Notes: a model not told the origin generated them from the letters alone. DNA of 48,320 nucleotides from Bacteroidota bacterium (GCA_028873925.1 JAPPNA010000103.1:1-48320); one strand, 5' to 3'. Shown: positions 7,979 to 17,565, counted from the stretch's first letter. Numbers and translations are program-made.

Positions 7979-9814
7979 ATGACTTACTGGCGTTTCGGCC
8001 GTACATGGCTGCCCCTTCTGGTCCTTATCCCCGCAGGAGCGGCGGCCGCTCAGGTCCGTACGGCCGAGTTTGAAGTGCATGATCGGGGCGATCTCTGGGA
8101 CACGATGAAGGATGACGGCACGCTGGGGGCTCCCAGCCCGGGCAATCTTTTTGAATTCTTTCCCAGTATGGATTGGCCCGGCGGTCCCGCCATGCTGTTG
8201 AGCAAGGATGAGCAACGGTCCTACAACTTTGCCAGCGGCACATGGATCGGAGGGCGGCGGGAGGATGGCAGCCTGTTTTTCGTGGAGAACGGTCCGTTTG
8301 CGTTCCGGGATCAGGGAACCTACGCGCCCATGGAAAAGGTCAATAATTTCATTGAAGAAACCGGCTACGATCCAGCTCAGCCGGAGCAGACCATCACCGC
8401 CACCTGGACCACCTCGGCGGACATCCGTGTCGTGCGCACCAGCCGGGCCTGGAGTTTCCCCGGCCTCAAGGACTTCATTGTGATCCATTACGCGCTCACC
8501 AACCAAGCCGGTGCCGCGATGAGCGATATCTATGTGGGATTCCCCTACCTGCTGCGGCCCAGCTATCAGGATGTGCTCGCACACAACGGCTGGGGCGGAG
8601 ACTTCAACCGGGCCGATGAATTGGCCGCCTATGATGAAGCGCACCGCATGATGTATGTCTGGGATGATACCCCCAATTTTGATCTGCCGACGGATGTCGG
8701 CAATTATCTGGCCGCTTACGATGAACTGCGCACCCCCGGCTATGCCGGCGTAGCCCTGCTGGATGCCCCCGTTGGTGCTGCGGGGCAGACACAACCTGCC
8801 TATGTACTGACCGCGCAGCTGCTCAATAACGAAAACCGGCTCACTCTTACATCCACCACCACAGAGGATCTGTATGCCGTTCTCTCCGGCGCTGATCGCT
8901 CACTCCAGGCTCCGGCGGACGAGCGGCTGGTGCCGTTCATGCTGATGTCATGCGGACCCTATCGGCTGGAGTCTGGAGCTACCCTCAGCCTTACGCTGGT
9001 CCAGGCCGTAAACGGCCTCCCCATTGATAGAGCGTTGGACGGACTTGACGCGCAGCCTTTACTTCCGGCGGGGCTGGATTCGCTTCGTCATACGGTGGAT
9101 CGGGCGCGCACGCTGGCGGGTCGAAACTTTGAGGTGGCCTCCGTTCCGCCGCCATCCCCTCCGATTCAGATTCTGCCGCTTCCCGTCTCCCAGTCCATTT
9201 CTCTGACCTGGGATCCGCTGGATGCCACCTGGATCGATCCTCTGAACGGTCAGTCCACATTCAGGGAATACCGGGTCTTCCGCAGCGAGCGGGCCTTTAC
9301 GGGACCCTACCGCCGGGTAGCCCGCGTGCGGCCCGATAATTCACTGGACCGGCGCCGGTACTGGGCCGCCGATCTGGGCAAATGGCGGTTCATTGATAAC
9401 CGGGTCAGCCTAGGTGTCGGCTATTTCTACAGCGTAATTGCCATCGATAGTGAAGGCGACGAAAGCTGGTTTACCAATCGCAATGCGGAAGCGGTAACGG
9501 TTGCCAGTTCGCCTGCAGCCGATGCAATGAATGTGCGCGTCTTTCCCAACCCCTTCCGGCTGGTGTCGGGATTCCCGACCAGCGGGGAGGAATCCACTAT
9601 TGTCTGGACGAACCTGCCCCCACGGGCGACGATCCGCATCTACACCTCTGCCGGAGAGCTTTTCAAGGTGATTGAACACGATGACCCTTACACGGGGCAG
9701 GCGGTTTGGGATCAGCTTTCGGATTCGCGCCAGCGCGTGGCACCGGGTATTTACTTTTGGACAGTCCAGTCGGATGTGGGTACGGCCAAAGGCTCGCTGC
9801 TGATTGTCAAATAG
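7979..9814 (+). CDS. Secreted protein with FN3-like and C-terminal FlgD/Ig-like domain
   Basis: A 611-residue exported protein. The signal peptide is visible (MTYWRFGRTWLPLLVLIPAGAAAA). The large N-terminal region (about 30-390) is unknown to me. It is followed by an FN3-like segment (from 'ISLTWDPL' through 'YFYSVIAIDSEGDESW') and a C-terminal Ig-like domain with the FlgD-type signature VRVFPNPF...IRIYTSAGELF...GIYFWTVQS. Such C-termini act as sorting or anchoring domains of type IX-like secretion in related phyla. An in-frame GTG at 7964 overlaps the receptor stop, but the ATG at 7979 gives the cleaner signal peptide. Similar proteins are often encoded beside TonB receptors and PorV-like proteins, as here. 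The specific function is unknown. Confidence 0.8.
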   Translation: MTYWRFGRTWLPLLVLIPAGAAAAQVRTAEFEVHDRGDLWDTMKDDGTLGAPSPGNLFEFFPSMDWPGGPAMLLSKDEQRSYNFASGTWIGGRREDGSLFFVENGPFAFRDQGTYAPMEKVNNFIEETGYDPAQPEQTITATWTTSADIRVVRTSRAWSFPGLKDFIVIHYALTNQAGAAMSDIYVGFPYLLRPSYQDVLAHNGWGGDFNRADELAAYDEAHRMMYVWDDTPNFDLPTDVGNYLAAYDELRTPGYAGVALLDAPVGAAGQTQPAYVLTAQLLNNENRLTLTSTTTEDLYAVLSGADRSLQAPADERLVPFMLMSCGPYRLESGATLSLTLVQAVNGLPIDRALDGLDAQPLLPAGLDSLRHTVDRARTLAGRNFEVASVPPPSPPIQILPLPVSQSISLTWDPLDATWIDPLNGQSTFREYRVFRSERAFTGPYRRVARVRPDNSLDRRRYWAADLGKWRFIDNRVSLGVGYFYSVIAIDSEGDESWFTNRNAEAVTVASSPAADAMNVRVFPNPFRLVSGFPTSGEESTIVWTNLPPRATIRIYTSAGELFKVIEHDDPYTGQAVWDQLSDSRQRVAPGIYFWTVQSDVGTAKGSLLIVK

Positions 9815-9828
9815 CCCGCTTGCGATCC

Positions 9829-10848
9829 ATGGCCATCCACCTCACTCCCACCGGGGGGAGAACCCGTCCGCGGCAATCCGGCGGCCTTTGCGGACACCTG
9901 CAGAGGTGCGCGGGGCTGATCTGGCTCGGCCTGCTGCTGTTTCCACCGCCCACGCAGGCCCAACTGGATTACGGGTTTGACTTTGAAAAGATAGGCTCAG
10001 CAGGATTCCAGTCCCTCAAGATCCCGATAGGTGCCCGTGAAAGTGCCCTCGGCGAGGCCGCAAGCAGCCTGACCGTAGATGCAAATGCGGTGTTCTGGAA
10101 CGTCGGCGCTCTGCCGCTGATCACCGGACCCCAGGTCTATTTGACTCATAACCGGTGGCTGGTCAACAGCCGTGTAAATGCGCTGGTGGCGGCCGTGCCT
10201 GTAGGCAGCTACACCTTTGGCCTCAGTGTGATGGATTTTGCCATAGAGTCCTTTGAGGAAACCACGGTGACGGATCCCGAGGGAACCGGCCGGATGGTAG
10301 GTGCGGGTGACATGACTGTTGGGCTCGCAGCCGCCCGTCGCTTCCAGGATCGTCTCACCATAGGCATGCAGATCAAGTACGCCCGACAGCAACTGGATCA
10401 GGATTCCTTCAGCAACATGCTGTTTGATGTGGGTACGGTCTACTACACCGGATTCCGGCAGCTGCGGCTCGCCTTTGCGCTGCAGCACTTTGGGCCTACG
10501 GTGGAGGGGCTGCGTGAATCGTTCCGAATGCCGCTGCTGTTCCGTATGAGCGCGGCCGATGAGTTGATTTTGAGGAGCAGTTTTCGGCTGTCCGCTTCGC
10601 TGGAGCTAGTCCATCCCACCGACAATAACGAGTGGGTGAACTCGGGCGTTGAGGCCGTGCTGCTGGATCTGCTCGCTCTGCGGGCGGGGTATCGATTCCG
10701 CGTGGATGAAGGCAGGCTGTCGGTGGGGATGGGGATCATGCCGCCCCGCGTAGCCATGTTCCGACTCCACCTGGACTATGCCTATGTGCCGTACGGCGAC
10801 CTGTTGGGAGAAACGCACCGGCTGACGCTGGGGCTCTTGAGGCCATGA
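9829..10848 (+). CDS. PorV/PorQ-like outer-membrane protein (UPF0164-type)
   Basis: A 339-residue predicted beta-barrel. After a long basic N-terminus comes a hydrophobic export segment (LIWLGLLLFPPPTQAQ). The mature part begins with the family-like stretch IGSAGFQSLKIPIGARESALGEA and ASSLTVDANAVFWNVGAL, typical of PorV/PorQ proteins, and continues as alternating strands ending LGETHRLTLGLLRP. In Bacteroidetes, PorV shuttles type IX cargo at the outer membrane; by analogy this protein may serve the FlgD-tagged products encoded on either side. The ATG at 9829 lies 14 bases after the preceding stop, and the gene overlaps the next by 4 bases (ATGA). Earlier in-frame starts lie inside the upstream gene. 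Confidence 0.82.
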   Translation: MAIHLTPTGGRTRPRQSGGLCGHLQRCAGLIWLGLLLFPPPTQAQLDYGFDFEKIGSAGFQSLKIPIGARESALGEAASSLTVDANAVFWNVGALPLITGPQVYLTHNRWLVNSRVNALVAAVPVGSYTFGLSVMDFAIESFEETTVTDPEGTGRMVGAGDMTVGLAAARRFQDRLTIGMQIKYARQQLDQDSFSNMLFDVGTVYYTGFRQLRLAFALQHFGPTVEGLRESFRMPLLFRMSAADELILRSSFRLSASLELVHPTDNNEWVNSGVEAVLLDLLALRAGYRFRVDEGRLSVGMGIMPPRVAMFRLHLDYAYVPYGDLLGETHRLTLGLLRP

Positions 10849-13694
10849 CTCGTCCGCTTATCGTGCTGTGGGGACTGTGTCTGATCCTGTCTCCGGGCGC
10901 GGCAGCCCAGTTTGACCGCGACTGGAAAGTGTTCGTGGTCCCGTTTTCTCACACGGATGTGGGATTCACCGCCCCGGTACCGGAGGTTGTCAGACAGCAT
11001 CGACAGTATCTGGACGATGTTGTGGCATATGTGGATCAGACCCGGTCCAACCCGCTGGCGAGTCAGTTCAAGTGGACCATTGAAATAACCTGGGTACTGG
11101 AGGACTATCTGGCCAATCGTTCACCAGCTCAGATTGAGGCGCTGATGGACCATGTGCGAGCCGGAAGGATTGAGATCGCAGCGATGCATTTCGGTCTGCA
11201 GACCGATCTGGCCGGCCCGGAAGAACTGGTCCGTTCGCTGTACTTCGCCCAGGAGCTGAAGAACACCTATGATGTGCCGATACGCACCGCCGTAACCAAT
11301 GATACGCCGGGATTCACCTGGTCGCTCGCGCAGCTGCTGGCCAAAGCCAAAATCCCCTACGCATCGCTGGCCATGAATTCCTTCCTGTCCGATTTTTACG
11401 AGACCACCACCCTGCCGAATCTGTTCTACTGGGAAAGCCAGAGCGGTGACCGTACGCTGCTGTGGCGATCGATGCATCCCCGTTGGGCCTACCTGGAAGG
11501 CAGTGTCTGGGGCCTGTACTCCGCTTATGCGGCCATGGTGCCCCGCATCACGGCACAACTCAACAAACTGGCGGCCACGGGCTACCCCTATGATGTGGTA
11601 CTCATCAACGCGGCGACGGGGGATAACGGCGCGCCGAACCTGAGAATCACCGAAAACGTCCGCACCTGGAACCAGGCCCATGAGGGGGCAAGGATGTATG
11701 TGGCGACTTTCTCGGAATTCTTTGATTACGTGACGGAGCATGTGACCCAGGACATCCCGGTGTTCCGCGGCGACATGCCCAACTGGTGGAGTTGGGGGTT
11801 TGCAGCTTCGTCCACCGGAGGTTTTCTCAAGTCCCGTAAAGCGCAGGTAGAACTGACTGTCGCGGAAACGTTCGCCTCAATGGCCGATGCGCTGGCTCCG
11901 GGATTTGTCTACCCAACCGAGGAGTTGCGCCGGGGCTACATCAACAACCTGCTTTTTGAGGATCATAACCTGGGCGCACTCAATCCTGCCAGCAATGCGC
12001 CGTTCTGGGAGCGCAAGACAGCCTGGATAACGGCTGCCGCTCATGCCGGAGAAACCATCCTGCATGATGCCCTGGATGCGCTGGCCCGCACGATCCGGAC
12101 CGGAGCCGAAGTCACCGTTGCGGTTTTCAATCCGCTGCCCTGGGAGCGGACGGATGTGGTGCATGTGCCGCTAACAGACTCACGTCTGAGCTACATGAAT
12201 GCGTTTCGCGTTATGGATGCCGTGACGGGTGCTGAGCGACCGGTTCAGCGGCTTCCGACCGGCGAGGTGGCATTCCAAGCGGTGGATGTGCCTCCACTCG
12301 GCTACAGGCTTTACCATGTACAGCCAGCTTCCGGACCGTGGCCGCCGCCGCAACTGCTTCGCCGGCCGATACTGGAGAATGACCACTACCGCGTCCAGGT
12401 TGACCTGGCCACCGGTGGGATAACGAGCATCCTGGACAAGAATCTTGGGGCGGAGCTGACCCGGTCAGATGCCCGCTTCAATCAGTATGCCTACAACCGA
12501 TCCGTGCCGTTTGGTTTTCAGGTCATGACCAGTGACAGCGGCCAGGTCCTTCAGCAGATAACGCTTAGGGGCATGGCCCCCGGCGCGCGCAGCTATGTGA
12601 CCACCATCACGCTCCCCGTCGGACAGCGGCGCATTGGGTTCAGCAATCAGTATGACAAGCACCCTGTGAGCGGCTTTGAGGGCGTGGACTTTTTCTTCAA
12701 CTTCGGCCTTCCCGAGGCTAACCTTCGGTATGAGATCCCATTCGGCCATGTCAGCGTTTTTGAGGATGAACTGAGCGGCTTTCGGACCAATCACTATGCG
12801 ATGCAGCGCTGGGCATCCATCACCGGCGGCAATATGAGCGCAATTCTGGCCAGCAACGGACCGGCTGTTCATGCCTATGCCGGCGGGCGATTTGACGGGA
12901 ATGTGCGTCTGCTGACCTCATTCAACACCTTGGGCACCGCGTACCGCGCCGGAGTGGGTCCTTTGCATGCCGGCTTTGCGCTGACTTCCCACGGGGGCCA
13001 TGCCGATCCTGCCAGGGCCGCGGAGTTTGCCTACAATTTCAATGTTCCACTCTTGAGCCGCGTGCTGCCAGCCCGACAGCCCGGAATACGGTCAGACGCT
13101 CACTATTCCTTTCTCTCTATTGAGGGGGCTACACTTCAACTGTCCACCTTGAAAAAACCCCTGGCCGGCGGCGGATTCATTGTGCGGCTGTTTAATCCGT
13201 CAGCTGAGCCGGTTGATGTGGATCTGCAGTTCGGACCCGAAGTGTTTGCAGCTTCGGCTGCCACGCTATTGGAAGACATCACCGGCCCGATTGGGCTGAC
13301 CGGCAAACAAGCACACCTGACCTTTGCCCCGTTCGAGGTAAAGACGCTCCACCTTGACCTGGAGTTGGCCACGCGACGGGGCGAGTCAGCTCCAACTGGC
13401 GAGACCGTTCGTCTGGAGCCGAATTTCCCGAATCCGTTCTCCGACCACACCACCTTCCATTATGAACTCGCCCAGCTGGCGAAGGTGCGGCTCACCACCT
13501 ATGACTTGTTGGGCCGTGTAGTAGGCGGGTTCCGGCCCCTGGCCCGCCCCCCGGGACGACATACCTTCGTCTGGGCGGGATCAGACCTGCAGGGATACCC
13601 GCTGGCCAGCGGCGTGTATATCGTTACGTTGGAGGCTGTTGCCGACGATGGCGGCTACACGCGGCGGAGTCGATCGGTGACGATTATTCGGTAG
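10845..13694 (+). CDS. Secreted GH38-like glycosidase with FlgD/Ig-like C-terminal domain
   Basis: A 949-residue exported enzyme related to glycoside hydrolase family 38 (alpha-mannosidase). It has a signal peptide (1-21, cleavage after GAAA). The N-terminal catalytic domain carries H36-T-D38 (zinc ligands in GH38), the NDTPG motif with candidate nucleophile D153, a TGDNG segment (D260), and H374 in FEDHNLG where the fourth zinc ligand would lie. A central beta-sandwich (about 480-820) follows. The C-terminus (about 845-949) is a FlgD-type Ig domain with LEPNFPNPF and SGVYIVTLE, suggesting type IX-like export or anchoring. The motifs diverge from classical mannosidases (HxDPGW, DPFG), so the substrate is uncertain. 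It is the last gene of the receptor operon. Confidence 0.85.
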   Translation: MTRPLIVLWGLCLILSPGAAAQFDRDWKVFVVPFSHTDVGFTAPVPEVVRQHRQYLDDVVAYVDQTRSNPLASQFKWTIEITWVLEDYLANRSPAQIEALMDHVRAGRIEIAAMHFGLQTDLAGPEELVRSLYFAQELKNTYDVPIRTAVTNDTPGFTWSLAQLLAKAKIPYASLAMNSFLSDFYETTTLPNLFYWESQSGDRTLLWRSMHPRWAYLEGSVWGLYSAYAAMVPRITAQLNKLAATGYPYDVVLINAATGDNGAPNLRITENVRTWNQAHEGARMYVATFSEFFDYVTEHVTQDIPVFRGDMPNWWSWGFAASSTGGFLKSRKAQVELTVAETFASMADALAPGFVYPTEELRRGYINNLLFEDHNLGALNPASNAPFWERKTAWITAAAHAGETILHDALDALARTIRTGAEVTVAVFNPLPWERTDVVHVPLTDSRLSYMNAFRVMDAVTGAERPVQRLPTGEVAFQAVDVPPLGYRLYHVQPASGPWPPPQLLRRPILENDHYRVQVDLATGGITSILDKNLGAELTRSDARFNQYAYNRSVPFGFQVMTSDSGQVLQQITLRGMAPGARSYVTTITLPVGQRRIGFSNQYDKHPVSGFEGVDFFFNFGLPEANLRYEIPFGHVSVFEDELSGFRTNHYAMQRWASITGGNMSAILASNGPAVHAYAGGRFDGNVRLLTSFNTLGTAYRAGVGPLHAGFALTSHGGHADPARAAEFAYNFNVPLLSRVLPARQPGIRSDAHYSFLSIEGATLQLSTLKKPLAGGGFIVRLFNPSAEPVDVDLQFGPEVFAASAATLLEDITGPIGLTGKQAHLTFAPFEVKTLHLDLELATRRGESAPTGETVRLEPNFPNPFSDHTTFHYELAQLAKVRLTTYDLLGRVVGGFRPLARPPGRHTFVWAGSDLQGYPLASGVYIVTLEAVADDGGYTRRSRSVTIIR

Positions 13695-14430
13695 CACATG
13701 TTGTCCTGCGTAAACGAATCAGACCCCCTGCGAATTGTGAAGTGCATCGGTCCGGGCAATTATGAAGCTCTTGCAAACTCGCGAATCACTCGGTTTTGCC
13801 TATTTCACGTTTCGCAGGCCGGGCAACCCCGCAACCTCCACGCGCAGATGCCCCAGCTTCCGAGGCTATTAAGATGTTCTCTGAGTCGAAAACTGTCCGG
13901 TTCCAGAGTTTTGCAAAAGGCTCGGATAGAAACCCGTCTCCCGGGTGCGGAGCCAACCCTCTGTCCGATCCGGATCCCGGCCCTTCAGAAACGGAGGGCA
14001 ACCGTTGATGCCCAAAGGCCCATGAGCAGCCTGCACGGGCGCAATGACATCGCACGGCGGACTTACGTTTGAACCCCTTTGGTCCCGCCCTACCGGAACT
14101 TGACCCTAAGCGGCCTGGATAGCCTGCATCACGCGGAATCCGTGGCCCATTTCCGTAACAATCTATGGCTCACTTCAAATACGCACCCCGTTCCCTCACC
14201 TGCAGGCACCCCAACTGCTAATTTTGAGGATGCTGCAATTCATAAGGCCCCTCTCATCACTAACTTATGCCTGCAATCCTAGGACTATGTCGGAAAACAC
14301 GCAGAAAGCGGCAGGTTGCGCACATCGTGGGCCAGATTTGAATGCGATTCGCGGGGCGATTCCAGAAGATGAGCGCGCTCGTCAGCCGAGTCTGATCGCG
14401 TTTGCAGCTGCCGAATTCTGACACGCCCCG
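13695..14430. other. Long intergenic region with degenerate repeat
   Basis: I find no supported gene in these 736 bases. The only structure I can defend is the ~150-bp repeat at 13759-13929, which has a relative at 26853-27000. The remainder presumably contains the promoter of the ABC-transporter operon, but I see no clear consensus. Short open frames on both strands lack recognisable motifs. Confidence 0.5.
13759..13929. repeat. Degenerate intergenic repeat, copy A
   Basis: Matches 26853-27000 in the same orientation with small indels. Shared blocks include AGCTCTT.CAAA, GTTTTGCC..TTTCACG, GCAGATGCC, GCTTCCGAGGC and GATGTTC, then AAAA.GC.CGGAT at the end. On the minus strand both copies read 'NI.(I/L)ASEA.ASA.GG' in one frame. 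The copy begins about 65 bases after the stop of the GH38-like gene; copy B begins about 20 bases after the stop of the esterase gene, so both occupy 3' flanks of plus-strand genes. Confidence 0.65.
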
Positions 14431-15810
14431 ATGGCACCGCAAACAGCCATGCACATCGTCGGTAGAGTCGCGCTTGGGTTGCTCGCACCCGTGGCTATTG
14501 TTCTGCTGCTCTGGAATCCGTTCGCGGCAGAGCCCGTATCGGACGGCAGGACGCACCTTCAATACTGGTACATCGTGGGGGCTGACGATGATGTGCCGCC
14601 GACGGTGCGCAGGTTTAATCAGATTCAGGACAGCATCGTCGTGCACGCAACGCCCATTCCCTGGCAGGAGCACGAAAAAAAGATCCTTACCGCGGTGCTT
14701 AGCGGTGATCCCCCGGATGTGGTGAGCCAGTTTGTGCCCGTCGTGCGCTGGGCCTCCCGAATGGCCCTGCGCCCGCTGGATGATCTGATCAAAGCCACGG
14801 ACTTTGACACCACCCTGTTCTTTCCCGCACTGTGGGAGGAAATGACCTGGCAGGGGCGCCCGTTTGCACTTCCGGTCAATACCGCCTCCTACGCCTTCTT
14901 CTATAACCGGAAACTGTTTCAGGAAGCCGGACTGGAACCCGACATGCCTCCCGCCACCTGGCAACAGGTGCGGCAATACTCCAGCGAACTGCAGCGAAAA
15001 AGCGTCGAGGGATACATCACGCAGGTGGGCTTTCTGCCGCTCTTCAGCGGCTCCCAACAGGGCCTCCTGGGCAATATATCTGCCGCCGCGCTGATCGCCT
15101 GGCAGAAGAACGTCCGCTATCTGCACGATGAGGGCACGCAGGTTTCGCTCAACAACCCGGCATTGAAGGAAGCCTTCAAGTGGACCGCCAACTATTACGG
15201 CGACTACAGTTTTGAAGCCGTCCAGGCCTTTATCGGAGGGCTGGGAACCGGGGAGCAGCATGGCTTTCTGACCGAAAAAGTCGCTATGATGATGCTGGAC
15301 ATCAGCTTCCTGGACCTTATTGCCCAGCATCGCCCGGATCTGGATTTTGGCGTGGTGACCATTCCGTCCATGGACGGATCACCCACTGCATCCGTAGCGG
15401 GGAGCTGGTGGCTGGGCATGCCGCGGGGCGTGCAGCACCCGGAAGCGGCATGGGCATTCATGCAGTTCTATGTCAGCAGGGATATGCAGCTGGAGGAGGT
15501 CGCCACCCGGGATGATCCGCTGTTTCCCGCCAACCTCCAGGCTGCGTATGACTCATCGTTCATATCCAGACCGATGATGGATGTATTCGTCCGGCAGATG
15601 GACTACGCACACTCACCAACCGTGGTGCCGCTGGTACACAGTCTGTTCTGGCGCGAGTTCTACGGAGCACTTGAACGCAGCGTCCAAAGAGTACAATCAC
15701 CCGAAGAGGCACTGATCCAGGCCGAACAGACGATTCAGTCCGCACTGGACCGGGCCGTGCGATATGACCGGTACGTCCGGTCCCGAATGATGCCCCTTGA
15801 GTCCCATTGA
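14431..15810 (+). CDS. Sugar ABC transporter extracellular substrate-binding protein
   Basis: A 459-residue family 1 (UgpB/MalE-type) solute-binding protein. An N-terminal membrane segment (VALGLLAPVAIVLLLW) lacks a lipobox cysteine, so it may stay membrane-anchored. The mature part has the expected order: LQYWYIVG..., the segment ILTAVLSGDPPDVVSQF, the hinge-proximal PFALPVNTASYAFFYNRKLF, and the C-terminal GVQHPEAAWAFMQFY motif before a tail rich in RVQSPEEALIQAEQ. It is followed by two CUT1-type permeases and a GH38-like enzyme, which implies uptake of an oligosaccharide or sugar. An internal ATG at 14449 is an alternative start. Confidence 0.92.
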   Translation: MAPQTAMHIVGRVALGLLAPVAIVLLLWNPFAAEPVSDGRTHLQYWYIVGADDDVPPTVRRFNQIQDSIVVHATPIPWQEHEKKILTAVLSGDPPDVVSQFVPVVRWASRMALRPLDDLIKATDFDTTLFFPALWEEMTWQGRPFALPVNTASYAFFYNRKLFQEAGLEPDMPPATWQQVRQYSSELQRKSVEGYITQVGFLPLFSGSQQGLLGNISAAALIAWQKNVRYLHDEGTQVSLNNPALKEAFKWTANYYGDYSFEAVQAFIGGLGTGEQHGFLTEKVAMMMLDISFLDLIAQHRPDLDFGVVTIPSMDGSPTASVAGSWWLGMPRGVQHPEAAWAFMQFYVSRDMQLEEVATRDDPLFPANLQAAYDSSFISRPMMDVFVRQMDYAHSPTVVPLVHSLFWREFYGALERSVQRVQSPEEALIQAEQTIQSALDRAVRYDRYVRSRMMPLESH

Positions 15811-15820
15811 TCCGCCCATC

Positions 15821-16726
15821 GTGAAAGCCGCGCCCTTTCGCCTCAAAGAGGCTCTGACCGGCTACGCCTTCCTGTCGCCCTGGGCGGTTGGGTTTCTCAT
15901 ATTCGGCCTCTACCCGATCGGCATGTCGCTCTATTACAGTCTCTGCCAATACGATGTGCTGCGTGTCCCCCACTTCATTGGGCTGGAGAACTATCGGGAG
16001 CTGCTGGTGGAAGACCCGTATTTCGGCATCTCGATCTGGAACACGCTCATCTACACCATCCTGCGCGTTCCGCTTGCCATAGGCGGTTCGCTGATTCTCG
16101 CGGTGCTTGCTAACCAGGCGGTACGCGGCATCAGATTCTTCCGCACCATCTATTTTCTGCCCTCCATCATTACCGGGGTCGTGCTGTCGGTAATCTGGAT
16201 GTGGATGTTCAATCCGCAGATCGGCCTGATCAATACGGCGCTGGGCTGGCTGGGACTGCCGGGGCCGCTTTGGCTCCAGAGCACAGCCTGGTCAAAGCCC
16301 GGCATTGCACTCATGAGCCTGTGGGGCATCGGTGGAGCGCGCATGATTGTCTTTATTGCCGCCCTCCAGGGCATCCCGAAACCCCTCTACGAGTCGGTAA
16401 ACATTGATGGCGGCGGCTGGTGGGCCGGATTCCGGCATGTTACCGTACCCATGCTCTCACCGGTCATTTTTCTCTGGAGCATTCTGGAGGTCATTTTCTC
16501 GTTTCAGGTATTCACCGAGGCGTACGTGATGACCAAGGGGGGACCGCTCAATTCCACACTGTTCTATAATCTCTACCTGTACCTGAAAGCTTTTGACGAC
16601 TTTGAAATGGGTTATGCCTCCGCCATGGCTTGGATCCTGCTGGTTATTACGCTGGCCATCACCCTGTTACAATTCCGGCTTGGCCGGCGCTGGGTACACT
16701 ACATGGGCGAGGCACACAGATGGTAG
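15821..16726 (+). CDS. CUT1-family sugar ABC permease (MalF/UgpA-like)
   Basis: About 301 residues with six predicted membrane helices, starting with the typical GYAFLSPWAVGFLIFGLYP. The cytoplasmic EAA-like loop is readable as YESVNIDGGGWWAGFRHVTV, where the ATPase would dock. I prefer the GTG at 15821, 10 bases after the preceding stop. An in-frame TTG at 15797 would overlap the binding-protein gene and add eight residues. The stop overlaps the next start (ATGGTAG). No ATP-binding subunit is encoded nearby, so the transporter presumably uses a shared MsmK/MalK-type ATPase from elsewhere. Confidence 0.92.
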   Translation: MKAAPFRLKEALTGYAFLSPWAVGFLIFGLYPIGMSLYYSLCQYDVLRVPHFIGLENYRELLVEDPYFGISIWNTLIYTILRVPLAIGGSLILAVLANQAVRGIRFFRTIYFLPSIITGVVLSVIWMWMFNPQIGLINTALGWLGLPGPLWLQSTAWSKPGIALMSLWGIGGARMIVFIAALQGIPKPLYESVNIDGGGWWAGFRHVTVPMLSPVIFLWSILEVIFSFQVFTEAYVMTKGGPLNSTLFYNLYLYLKAFDDFEMGYASAMAWILLVITLAITLLQFRLGRRWVHYMGEAHRW

Positions 16727-17565
16727 GGTCAGGAACACACAGGGCCGCCCTCACGAAGGCCATCACCTACACCGCCCTGGCGGCCGTGGCCGCCATCCTG
16801 CTGCTGCCGCTGCTGTGGATGCTGTCCGCCTCTCTCAAAGGTAACGAGGAGATTTTTTCGATCCCGCCGACCTGGGTCCCTAAGGATTTCCACTGGGGTA
16901 ACTACAGTCAGGTATTCGACCGAATGCCGTTCCTGGCCTATTTGCGCAATACGACGTTCATCACCATCATGACCATTGTGGGGACGGTCTTTTCCAGCTC
17001 ACTGGTGGCTTATGCTTTTGCCTGTCTCCGCTGGCCCGGGCGGGATAAGGTGTTCATCCTGGTTATCGCCACGATGATGCTGCCGCTCCATGTGACCATG
17101 ATCCCGCTGTTTGTGATCTTCAAAGAGCTGCACTGGCTCAATACCTACAAACCCCTGATCGTCCCGGCCTTTCTGGGAGGGGGCGCGTTCAACATTTTCC
17201 TGCTGCGCCAGTTTTTTCTGAGCATACCGCGGGAGCTTTTTGATGCGGCCCGGATTGATGGCTTTTCCGAGTGGCGGATCTACTGGTCCATCGCGATGCC
17301 ACTGGCCCGGCCGGCCCTGATTACGGTTGCGATTCTGACGCTCATGTTCACGTGGAATGATTTTCTTGGACCGCTGATCTATCTCTATGACCAGACGAAA
17401 AACACCCTTGCCCTGGGGCTGGCCCATTTTGTGGGGCAGTACCAGACCGAGTGGGGCATTCTGATGGCGGCCTCTCTGCTGATGATGATCCCCATCATTG
17501 CCATTTTCTTCTTTTTCCAGCGATACTTTGTCCGGGGATTCACCCTCACCGGCATGAAGGCCTAA
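16720..17565 (+). CDS. CUT1-family sugar ABC permease (MalG/UgpE-like)
   Basis: A 281-residue inner-membrane permease. After the first helix (YTALAAVAAILLLPLLWML) come the family-typical SLKGNEEIF and a six-helix core. The EAA loop reads PRELFDAARIDGFSEWRIYW, close to the consensus EAAxxDG, and the C-terminus is FQRYFVRGFTLTGMKA, typical of MalG-like proteins. The ATG at 16720 overlaps the upstream stop by 7 bases, indicating translational coupling; longer in-frame extension upstream is inside the first permease. The next gene starts 9 bases after the stop, so the GH38-like enzyme is co-transcribed. Confidence 0.94.
   Translation: MVGSGTHRAALTKAITYTALAAVAAILLLPLLWMLSASLKGNEEIFSIPPTWVPKDFHWGNYSQVFDRMPFLAYLRNTTFITIMTIVGTVFSSSLVAYAFACLRWPGRDKVFILVIATMMLPLHVTMIPLFVIFKELHWLNTYKPLIVPAFLGGGAFNIFLLRQFFLSIPRELFDAARIDGFSEWRIYWSIAMPLARPALITVAILTLMFTWNDFLGPLIYLYDQTKNTLALGLAHFVGQYQTEWGILMAASLLMMIPIIAIFFFFQRYFVRGFTLTGMKA

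Noticed and set aside
14260-15330. Long minus-strand open frame (356 codons)
   Set aside because: Antisense to the substrate-binding protein; composition is typical of a GC-rich shadow frame.
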